64,000 bases of DNA, from positions 107,630-171,629 of the forward strand of contig NZ_JAHCST010000015.1 of the NCBI RefSeq assembly GCF_018476525.1, read 5' to 3'. The position numbers and the translations under genes are program-made. Below are positions 26,588 to 33,963 of this stretch, one piece after another. The notes below the pieces were generated by a model. It was not told the DNA's origin, did not search any database, and worked only from the letters and a program-made list of their open reading frames with translations. Positions within the stretch are counted from its first letter, which is position 1. Each line of letters begins with the position of its first letter. The stretch is from Acrocarpospora catenulata (lineage in GTDB: Bacteria > Actinomycetota > Actinomycetes > Streptosporangiales > Streptosporangiaceae).

Positions 26588-28068
26588 GCCTCTTCGGCGT
26601 TGACCTGGGCACCAGCGGGGTACGCGTGGTCGCGCTCTCGGCCGCCGGGACCGAGATCGCCGGGGCGGCGCGGGCAACGGCGCTCAGCCGGCCCGGTCCC
26701 GGTCTGGTGGAGACCGACGCCGAGGAGGTGCTGGCCGCCGCGGCCGGCCTGCTCGCCGAGGTCGCGACCCACCCGGCGGTGGGCGCCGACCCGCCCGAGG
26801 CGATCTCGTTCAGTGTCCAGGGCGAAGCGGTGCTCCCCGTCGGCAGGAACGGGCACGCGCTCGCGCCGGCGCCGGTCAGCATGGACCGGCGCGGCACCGA
26901 GGTAGCGGATCGGGTCGCCGCGGAACTCGGCGCCGATCGGATCCAGCACATCACCGGACAACCGGCACACCCGATGTTCTCGCTGTACAAGATCGCTTCC
27001 GGTGGTCCCGGCTGGACAGGTTCAGCGGTGCACGGCTACCGCTGTCTGGGTGACTACGTCGCCGGCAGGCTTGGCGCCCGAGCGGCCATGGATACGAGCA
27101 TGGCGGCCCGTACCGGGGCCTACGACGTGGAAGCCGGGGTCTGGTCGGCCGAACTGACCGGCGCCGCCGGGGTCGACCCGGATCTCCTGCCCGAAGTGGT
27201 GCCGGCCGGGACCGTGGTCGGCACGCTCACCGCCGAGGCGGCCCAGCTGACCGGGCTGCCGGCCGGGCTGCCGCTGATCGTCGGTTCGCACGACCAGGCA
27301 GCCGCGTTCCTTGGCGGGGGTGGACGGCGCGGCGCGATCTCGGTCGTCTCGTTCGGCTCCAGCGACTGTCTCACCGTGGGCACGGCTGGGCGCCCCCGTG
27401 AGTTGACCGGCACCGGCCTGGCCTCGTACCCGATGGGCGACGGCAGCTGGCTGACGCTGGCCGGCACCGCCGCCGGCGGCTGGGCTCTTGACTGGTTCGC
27501 GACACTGGTCGGCGTCGCCGACCCGGCGGAGCGTGACGCGCTGTTCGAGGCGGCGTCCGCCGAGCCGCCGCAGGTGCTGGTTCTGCCCTATTTCGCCGGT
27601 TCAGGGACGCTGGACAACGACCCGCTGGCTCGCGGCGCCGTCGTCGGGCTCACCCTGGGCACCTCGCGCGCAGACCTTGCCCGGGCATTCCTGGAGTCGT
27701 TCGGCTTCGAGATCCGCAAGATCGTCGACGCGCTGGCCGAGCGGGACGTCGCGGTCGGCGTGGTGCACGCCGTCGGCGGCGGCGCGCGCAGCCTGCGTTC
27801 GCTGGCCATCCGGGCCGACGCGTCCGGTCTGCCGCTGACCTCGGTGCCCGGCCACGCGGCCGCCCGTGGCGCGGCGCTGCTGGCCGGCGTCGGCATCGGC
27901 CGCTACCCCTCGATCGCCGACCTGCCCGCCCCGGAGTGCCGACCGGCCATCCCGCCCGACCCGGTCACCGCTACGTGGTACACCGCGCAGTCGCGCCGGT
28001 TCCGGGACCTCTACCCGACCCTTCTTCCGCATGACCGCAGCTATCCCCATCTGAAGGAGCAACCGTGA
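26584..28068 (+). CDS. FGGY-family carbohydrate kinase (first)
   Basis: 494 residues. N-terminal FGVDLGTSGVRVVAL phosphate-1 loop, SFSVQGEAVLPV, central GSHDQAAAFLGGG, and C-terminal HAVGGGARSLRSLAIRADASGLP. FGGY kinases phosphorylate ketoses or polyols. The GSHDQ signature sets it apart from the second kinase at 31342, which has GTIDAWAEA; the two are distinct lineages, not a recent duplication. It overlaps the class II aldolase by 4 nt. Substrate unknown. Confidence 0.88.
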   Translation: MSLFGVDLGTSGVRVVALSAAGTEIAGAARATALSRPGPGLVETDAEEVLAAAAGLLAEVATHPAVGADPPEAISFSVQGEAVLPVGRNGHALAPAPVSMDRRGTEVADRVAAELGADRIQHITGQPAHPMFSLYKIASGGPGWTGSAVHGYRCLGDYVAGRLGARAAMDTSMAARTGAYDVEAGVWSAELTGAAGVDPDLLPEVVPAGTVVGTLTAEAAQLTGLPAGLPLIVGSHDQAAAFLGGGGRRGAISVVSFGSSDCLTVGTAGRPRELTGTGLASYPMGDGSWLTLAGTAAGGWALDWFATLVGVADPAERDALFEAASAEPPQVLVLPYFAGSGTLDNDPLARGAVVGLTLGTSRADLARAFLESFGFEIRKIVDALAERDVAVGVVHAVGGGARSLRSLAIRADASGLPLTSVPGHAAARGAALLAGVGIGRYPSIADLPAPECRPAIPPDPVTATWYTAQSRRFRDLYPTLLPHDRSYPHLKEQP

Positions 28069-28700
28069 CCGAGTTCGACCTGCGAGCCGTCAAGCAGAAC
28101 GTGCTGGACTACTGTCTGCTGTCAATGCAGTACGGCCTCAACTTCAATACCCAGGGCAACATCAGTGTCCGGCTGCCCGGCGAGAACCGGTTCCTCATCA
28201 CGCCGACCGACCTTGAGTACGACCGGATGACCGCCGACGACATGGTGGTCGTCGACGCCGATGCGAACGTGCTGGAAGGCCCGCACGAGCCCTCCTCCGA
28301 GGTGACCGTCCACCTGGCTGTCTACCGCAGGCGCCCGGATGTGAACGCGATCGTGCACACCGAGCCCGTCTTCGCCAACGTCTTCGGCGTCGCCGGGGAG
28401 CCGATCACCGGCTCGCTGGTCAACATGGTCATCTACACCAAGGGCGATGTCCCGATCATGCCGTTCGCGCTCAGCAACCGCACCGAGTTCGGCGACGCCA
28501 TGTGCGACGTGATGGGTGATCTCAACGCGGTCGTCTGGGCCAACCACGGGCTGCTCACGGTGGGAACCAACCTGCGGGACGCGTTCAAGACCTCGGTGGC
28601 GGTGGAGAGCGCGGCCAAGGTGCTGGTGTACTCGCGGGCGCTGACCGACAAGCCGGTCGTCCTGGACTACAAGACGCTCGGCATCACCGAGTCGCTCTGA
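28065..28700 (+). CDS. Class II aldolase/adducin-family protein with variant metal site
   Basis: 211 residues, FucA/AraD fold. GNISVRLPGENRFLITPTDLEYDRM is typical; the metal-binding HxH is here HTE (His98, Glu100), while the later His in WANHGLL is kept. Glu76-type acid in EPSSEVTVHLAVYRRRP is present. Fuculose-phosphate-type aldolases split a ketose-1-phosphate into DHAP and an aldehyde using zinc. The Glu in place of His may change the metal or the chemistry (isomerase or decarboxylase members also exist). GTG start overlapping the kinase. Confidence 0.82.
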   Translation: MTEFDLRAVKQNVLDYCLLSMQYGLNFNTQGNISVRLPGENRFLITPTDLEYDRMTADDMVVVDADANVLEGPHEPSSEVTVHLAVYRRRPDVNAIVHTEPVFANVFGVAGEPITGSLVNMVIYTKGDVPIMPFALSNRTEFGDAMCDVMGDLNAVVWANHGLLTVGTNLRDAFKTSVAVESAAKVLVYSRALTDKPVVLDYKTLGITESL

Positions 28701-28711
28701 AGGGCGGACAG

Positions 28712-29722
28712 ATGGCACTGGTCACTCTCCGCCAAGCGCTGGACGAGGCCCGCCGCGGCGGATACGCCGTCGGAGCGTTCAACGTCAGCGATGTCGTACA
28801 AGCCGAAGCGGTGTTGGACGCCGCCGCCGAGACCGCGTCGCCGACCATCCTGGCAGCGCTGGCCGGGGTCACCGCCCACGCGAGCGACGAGCGGTTCTGG
28901 GCCGGCCTGCACCGGCTGATCGACGGTTACCCCGAACTGCCCGTGGTGCTGCACCTGGACCACGGCCCGCACCCGGCCGTCTGCCTGCGGGCGATGGACC
29001 ATGGCTTCACCAGCGTGATGATCGACGGCAGCCTGCGCGCTGACGGCACTCCGTCCTCGTTCGCCGAGAACCTCGCCGTCACCGCCGAGGTGGCCGCCGA
29101 AGCGCATCGCCGGGGCGTCTCGGTCGAGGGCGAGCTCGGCACGATCGGCGGTTCCAAGACCGACGGGTCGCGCGCGGCGATCGTGCTCGCCGACCCGGAA
29201 CAGGCCGGCGAGTTCGTGGCGGCGACCGGGGTGGACGCGCTCGCGGTGGCGATCGGCACCTCGCACGGCGCGTACAAGTTCGACACACCGCCGGACAGCA
29301 CCGTGCTGCACATGACGCTGATCGAGAAGATCGCAGCCCGGGTGCCGGACACCCACCTCGTCATGCACGGCTCGTCGTCGCTGCCGGCCGAACTGCGCGA
29401 GCAGAACAACCGGCACGGCGCGCGCCTGCCCGAGTCATGGGGCGTACCGGACAGCGAGAAGGTCCGGTCGATCGCCATGGGCGTACGGAAGATCAATCAG
29501 GGCATGGATTCGCACCTGGCCTTCACCGGCGCCGTGCGCGAAGCGCTCGGCGCCGACCCGCTCAACGTCGACCCGGCCCCCTATCTGCGCGCCGGACGGG
29601 CGGCCATGCAACGCATGGTCGCCGCGCGGATGCGCATCTTCGGACAGGCCGGACACGCCGGCGACTACCGCGCTCGGTCGCTCACGGAGATGGCCGTCCG
29701 CTACTCGGGAGGCAACGCATGA
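28712..29722 (+). CDS. Class II fructose/tagatose-bisphosphate aldolase-like enzyme
   Basis: 336 residues. YAVGAFNVSDVVQAEAVLDAA start, zinc site LHLDHGPHP near 90, SVEGELGTIGG (Glu ligand), ALAVAIGTSHGAYKF, and VMHGSSSLP all match the class II FBP aldolase family; the Fba/KbaY type cleaves ketose-1,6-bisphosphates into DHAP and glyceraldehyde-3-phosphate. Its placement between the small aldolase and the isomerase suggests a sugar-specific paralogue, not the glycolytic enzyme. Overlaps the isomerase gene by 4 nt. Confidence 0.87.
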   Translation: MALVTLRQALDEARRGGYAVGAFNVSDVVQAEAVLDAAAETASPTILAALAGVTAHASDERFWAGLHRLIDGYPELPVVLHLDHGPHPAVCLRAMDHGFTSVMIDGSLRADGTPSSFAENLAVTAEVAAEAHRRGVSVEGELGTIGGSKTDGSRAAIVLADPEQAGEFVAATGVDALAVAIGTSHGAYKFDTPPDSTVLHMTLIEKIAARVPDTHLVMHGSSSLPAELREQNNRHGARLPESWGVPDSEKVRSIAMGVRKINQGMDSHLAFTGAVREALGADPLNVDPAPYLRAGRAAMQRMVAARMRIFGQAGHAGDYRARSLTEMAVRYSGGNA

Positions 29723-31335
29723 TCGAGCACGTCTATCTGGTCGCCAACGGCGACCAGCGGCTTTCGGCCAACCTGCTCTGCTGGCCTGCCCAGCAGCGGT
29801 TCGAGGAGCTGCTCACCGCCGCGTTCACCCGCCGGGGCGTGACCGTAACCCGAGCCCACCCGGCCGAAACGCCTGACGGGCATGGCTTCATCGCCAGCCA
29901 GGCACAAGGGCTGGCCGTGTTGGGCGGCATCCCCGAGAACGCCGCGGTGGTGATGGCCGAGGGCGTGTGGCAATTCTCCCAGCAGGTTCTCGGCGGGCTG
30001 TTGCGACACCGCGGCCCCATCCTCACCGTGGCCAACTGGGAGGGGCAATGGCCGGGGTTGGTCGGCCTGCTGAACCTCAACGCCTCGCTCGCCAAAGCCG
30101 GCCGGTCGTTTGAGACGGTATGGAGCCGCACGTTCGACGACGAATGGTTCGAACTCCGGCTGGAGGAGTGGCTGCGCGACGGCACGATCCGGCACGACCT
30201 GTCGCACGTCAAGCCGTTCGACGCCTCGTCGGTCGATGGCCGGGCCCGCGAGGCCGCCGACCACGTGGTCGATGGGCTGCGCCGGGACGGCGCCATCCTC
30301 GGGGTCTTCGACGAGGGCTGCATGGGGATGTACAACGCGATCATCCCGGACGAACTGCTCTTCCCGCTTGGTGTGTTCAAGGAGCGGCTCTCCCAGTCCG
30401 CGCTGTACGCCGAGACCATGTCGGCGACCGAGGAGGAGGCCGTCGCGGCGCTGCGCTGGCTGACCGACCGTGGGATGACCTTTCATTTCGGCACCGATCC
30501 TGACACCGAACTGACCCGCGAGCAGGTGCTGCTCCAGTTGCGAATGTACGCGGCGGCCGCCCGGATGGCCGACCGGTTCGGCTGCGACGTGATCGGCATC
30601 CAGTACCAGCTCGGCCTCGCCGACGTGCTTCCCGCCTCCGACCTGGCCGAAGGGCTGCTCAACAACGCCGACCGGCCGCCGGTCACCCGCGCCGACGGCA
30701 CGGTCATCCGCGCGGGCGCCCCGATCACGTTGTTCAACGAGGCCGACGAATGCGCCGGCCTGGACGCGCTGCTCACCACCCGGGTCAGCAGCGCCCTCCG
30801 CCAGCCGGTGGAGACCACCCTGCACGACGTGCGCTGGGGCGACCGGGATGCCGGCGGCACCGTCAGCGACTTCGTCTGGGTCTTCGAGATCTCCGGCGCG
30901 GTGCCGCCCGAACATCACGTCGGCGGCTATGCCGGCACCGACTCGATGCGCCAGCCCGCGCTCTACTTCCGGCTCGGCGGCGGCACCGTCCGCGGCGTGG
31001 CCAAGCCCGGCGAACTGGTCTGGTCACGGATCTTCGTGGAGGGCGGCGAACTGCACATGGACCTCGGCCGGGCCACCGTGGTGGAGTTGACCGCGGCCGA
31101 GACCGAGCGACGCTGGTCCGAGACCACCCGGCAATGGCCGATCATGCACGCCGTACTGCACGGGGTGACCCGCGACCAGTTCATGGCCCGGCATCGCTCC
31201 AACCACATCCAGGTCAGTTACGCCACCGACGCCGCCGCCGCTGATCAAGTGCTGGCCGCGAAGGCGCTGACCGCCCACCAGCTGGGCATCCAGGTCAACC
31301 TCTGCGGCGTGGCCGCGGACGGCGCGGAGGCCTGA
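29719..31335 (+). CDS. L-fucose-isomerase-like aldose-ketose isomerase
   Basis: 538 residues, somewhat shorter than E. coli FucI (about 590). FDEGCMGMYNAIIPDELL, DRFGCDVIGIQYQLGL (metal-binding Asp/Glu region), SMRQPALYFRLGGGT and the C-terminal HIQVSYA with a late His fit the FucI/AraA superfamily. It would interconvert an incoming aldose and its ketose using Mn2+. Together with the two kinases it supplies the ketose phosphate for the aldolases. The true sugar cannot be told from sequence. Confidence 0.85.
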   Translation: MIEHVYLVANGDQRLSANLLCWPAQQRFEELLTAAFTRRGVTVTRAHPAETPDGHGFIASQAQGLAVLGGIPENAAVVMAEGVWQFSQQVLGGLLRHRGPILTVANWEGQWPGLVGLLNLNASLAKAGRSFETVWSRTFDDEWFELRLEEWLRDGTIRHDLSHVKPFDASSVDGRAREAADHVVDGLRRDGAILGVFDEGCMGMYNAIIPDELLFPLGVFKERLSQSALYAETMSATEEEAVAALRWLTDRGMTFHFGTDPDTELTREQVLLQLRMYAAAARMADRFGCDVIGIQYQLGLADVLPASDLAEGLLNNADRPPVTRADGTVIRAGAPITLFNEADECAGLDALLTTRVSSALRQPVETTLHDVRWGDRDAGGTVSDFVWVFEISGAVPPEHHVGGYAGTDSMRQPALYFRLGGGTVRGVAKPGELVWSRIFVEGGELHMDLGRATVVELTAAETERRWSETTRQWPIMHAVLHGVTRDQFMARHRSNHIQVSYATDAAAADQVLAAKALTAHQLGIQVNLCGVAADGAEA

Positions 31336-31341
31336 ACCGGC

Positions 31342-32850
31342 ATGGAGGTGTTCCTCGGCGTCGACATCGGCACCGCCAGTACCAAGGGCGTGGCGGTCGC
31401 GGCGGACGGCCGGGTGCTGGCCCGGACCCAGGTCGCGCACCGGACGAGCAGTCCACGGCCCGGCTGGTTCGAGCACGACGCCGAGTCCGTGTGGTGGGCC
31501 GACTTCCGGGAGGTGATCGCCGTTCTGACCGCCGACACCCGGCTCCGCCCGGCCGGGCTCGCGGTGAGCGGCATCGGGCCGTGCCTGCTACCCGCCGACG
31601 TGGATGGCCGGCCGCTGCGCCCGGCCATCCTCTACGGCATCGATACCCGCGCCACGGAGGAGATCACGCTGCTCACCGAGCGGTGGGGCGAGGCGGAGAT
31701 CGCCCGGCGCGGCTCGCTGCTGACCACCCAGGCGATCGGGCCGAAAATCTCCTGGCTGGCCCGGCACGAGCAGGAGGTGTTCGCCGCGACCCGGAAGGTT
31801 TTCATGGCGAGTTCCTTCCTGGTGCACCGGCTCACCGGCGAGTACGTGCTCGATCACCACTCGGCGAGCCAGGTGAGCCCGCTGTACGACCAGCGGTCGC
31901 GTGCCTGGGACGTCGGTTGGTGGGACGAGCTCGCGCCCCGGATCCAGCGTCCGGCGCTGGCCTGGGCGAACGAGGTGGCCGGACGAGTCACGCCCGAGGC
32001 GGCCCGGCAGACCGGCCTCCCGGCCGGTCTGCCGGTCACCACCGGCACGATCGACGCCTGGGCGGAGGCGGAGAGCGTCGCGGTCCGGAACCCGGGCGAC
32101 GTCATGCTCATGTATGGCAGCACGATGTTCCTTATCGCCATGGCCGACCGGCCGTTGAGCAGCACCAGCCTGTGGCCCGCCGTCGGGGTGCGGCCGGGCG
32201 TCAGCTGCCTGGCGGGCGGGATGGCGACCGCCGGTTCGGCGACCGCGTGGCTCGCCGACCTGACCGGAACCGGGTTCGCCCAGCTGACCGCCGAGGCCGC
32301 CGCCGTCGCCCCGGGCAGCGAAGGACTGCTGATGCTGCCCTACCTGGCCGGCGAGCGGACCCCCATCTTCGACCCGCGGGCCCGGGGGGTCGTCGCGGGC
32401 CTCACACTGGGCCACCGGCGGGCACACCTCTATCGGGCGGCTCTCGAGGGCATCGCGTACGGCGTGCGGCACAACCTCATCGCGATGGGGAAGGCCGGGA
32501 TCGACCCGAAGCGGGTGACGCCGGTCGGCGGCGGCACGACCGGCGACCTGTGGACACAGATCGTCAGCGACGTCACCGGGCTGGTGCAGACGTTGCCGCG
32601 AGAGACAGTCGGAGCCTCCTACGGTGACGCGATGCTCGCCGCCGAGGCGGTCGGCGCCGCCACCGCGGCCCAGACCGCCCTGTGGAACCCGCCGACCCGG
32701 CGCATCGAACCGGACGCAACGCAGGCCGCCCGCTACGACGCCCTGTTCGAGGACTACCTGGAGCTCTACACGTCGACCGCGCCGCTCGTGCACCGGCTTG
32801 CCGATCGGGTGTCGGACGAGTCGACCATGACGCCGAATCAAGGCAGGTAA
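31342..32850 (+). CDS. FGGY-family carbohydrate kinase (second)
   Basis: 502 residues. FLGVDIGTASTKGVAVAADG start, WWADFREVI, central TTGTIDAWAEAESVAVRNPGDVMLMYGST, and C-terminal GTTGDLWTQIVSDVTG. Related to xylulose/ribulose kinases. Last gene of the operon, 6 nt after the isomerase. Having two different FGGY kinases implies two phosphorylation steps or two substrates. A bidirectional hairpin terminator follows. Confidence 0.88.
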   Translation: MEVFLGVDIGTASTKGVAVAADGRVLARTQVAHRTSSPRPGWFEHDAESVWWADFREVIAVLTADTRLRPAGLAVSGIGPCLLPADVDGRPLRPAILYGIDTRATEEITLLTERWGEAEIARRGSLLTTQAIGPKISWLARHEQEVFAATRKVFMASSFLVHRLTGEYVLDHHSASQVSPLYDQRSRAWDVGWWDELAPRIQRPALAWANEVAGRVTPEAARQTGLPAGLPVTTGTIDAWAEAESVAVRNPGDVMLMYGSTMFLIAMADRPLSSTSLWPAVGVRPGVSCLAGGMATAGSATAWLADLTGTGFAQLTAEAAAVAPGSEGLLMLPYLAGERTPIFDPRARGVVAGLTLGHRRAHLYRAALEGIAYGVRHNLIAMGKAGIDPKRVTPVGGGTTGDLWTQIVSDVTGLVQTLPRETVGASYGDAMLAAEAVGAATAAQTALWNPPTRRIEPDATQAARYDALFEDYLELYTSTAPLVHRLADRVSDESTMTPNQGR

Positions 32851-32903
32851 TCAGGTCCAGCCCGTTGCGGGGTCTGTCGTCGTTCGTCAACCGTTGAGCT
32901 GGT

Positions 32904-32930
32904 CCGCCCCGGACAGAACGCCCGGGGCGG
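32904..32930. terminator. Bidirectional terminator hairpin between sugar operon and nrdB
   Basis: CCGCCCCGG and CCGGGGCGG form a perfect 9-bp stem with a 9-nt loop, placed between two convergent genes (kinase stop 32850, nrdB stop 32938). Confidence 0.8.
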
Positions 32931-32937
32931 ATCCCGG

Positions 32938-33963
32938 TCAGAAGTCGGAGTCGAAGGTGACCGATCCCGTCACGCCCACCTGGTAGGCGGAGACGCGGCG
33001 CTCGAAGAAGTTCGACAGCTCCTGCACGTCCTGGAGCTCCATGAAGGCGAAGGGGTTCTTCGACCCGTACAGCGGCTCGATGCCGAGCTGGGCCAGGCGC
33101 CGGTCCGCGACGTGCTCCAGGTAGGCGCGCATCTCCGCGGTCGACATGCCGGGCACGCCCTGGTCGAGCAGGTCCTCGGCGAACTGCGCCTCGCAGTCGA
33201 CCGCCTCGGCCAGCATCTGGCGGCACTGCGCGGCCAGCTCGTCGTCGAACAGGTCGGGCTCCTCCGTGCGTACCACGTCGACCACGTCGAAGGCGAAGGC
33301 CATGTGCATGGACTCGTCGCGGAAGACCCAGTTGGTGCCGGAGGCCAGCCCGTTGAGCAGGCCGCGGGACCGCAGGAAGTACACGTAGGCGAAGGCGCCG
33401 TAGAAGAACAGCCCCTCGATGCAGGCGGCGAAGCAGATCAGGTTGAGCAGGAACGCCCGCCGGTCCGCCCGGGTCTCCAGCCGGTTCAGGTCGCCGATGG
33501 AGTCGATCCAGCGGAAGCAGAACTCCGCCTTGCGCCGGATGGAGGGGATGTTCTCCACCGCCGCGAACGCCGCGAAGCGCTCCTGCTCGTCCGGCACGTA
33601 CGTGTCGAGCAGGTTCAGGTAGAACTGCACGTGCACGGCCTCCTCGAAGAGCTGCCGCGACAGGTACAGGCGCGCTTCGGGGGCGTTGATGTGCTGGTAG
33701 AGGTTGAGCACCAGGTTGTTGGCGACGATCGTGTCGCCGGTGGCGAAGAACGCGACCAGGCGGCTGATCAGGTGCCGCTCGGCGGCGGACAGGCCGGGCA
33801 GGTCCTTGAGATCCGAGTACAGGTCCACCTCCTCCACCGTCCAGGTGTTCTTGATCGCGTCCCGGTAGCGGTCGAAGAACAGTGGATAGCGCATCGGGCG
33901 CAGCGTCAGGCTCATGCCCGGGTCGAGCAGCATCGGCTTCTCCTCAGGGTCGGTGACGCTCAC
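32938..33963 (-). CDS. nrdB: Class Ia ribonucleotide reductase beta subunit
   Basis: 341 residues from GTG 33963, overlapping the nrdA stop by 4 nt; ATG 33933 (MLLDPGMSLTLRPMRYP) with GAGGAG upstream is an equally good start. Iron ligands are visible in the ISRLVAFFATGDTIV, EEAVHVQFYLNLLDTY and DESMHMAFAFDVVDVV helices; the C-terminal tail that docks into NrdA ends in SDF. The radical Tyr region lies in the AVHVQFYLNLLDTYV helix neighbourhood. It generates the diiron-tyrosyl radical for NrdA. Confidence 0.95.
   Translation of the reverse strand: MSVTDPEEKPMLLDPGMSLTLRPMRYPLFFDRYRDAIKNTWTVEEVDLYSDLKDLPGLSAAERHLISRLVAFFATGDTIVANNLVLNLYQHINAPEARLYLSRQLFEEAVHVQFYLNLLDTYVPDEQERFAAFAAVENIPSIRRKAEFCFRWIDSIGDLNRLETRADRRAFLLNLICFAACIEGLFFYGAFAYVYFLRSRGLLNGLASGTNWVFRDESMHMAFAFDVVDVVRTEEPDLFDDELAAQCRQMLAEAVDCEAQFAEDLLDQGVPGMSTAEMRAYLEHVADRRLAQLGIEPLYGSKNPFAFMELQDVQELSNFFERRVSAYQVGVTGSVTFDSDF

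Noticed and set aside
26584-32850. The two FGGY kinases as a recent tandem duplication.
   Set aside because: Their central motifs (GSHDQ versus GTIDAWAEA) and lengths differ, so they belong to different subfamilies.
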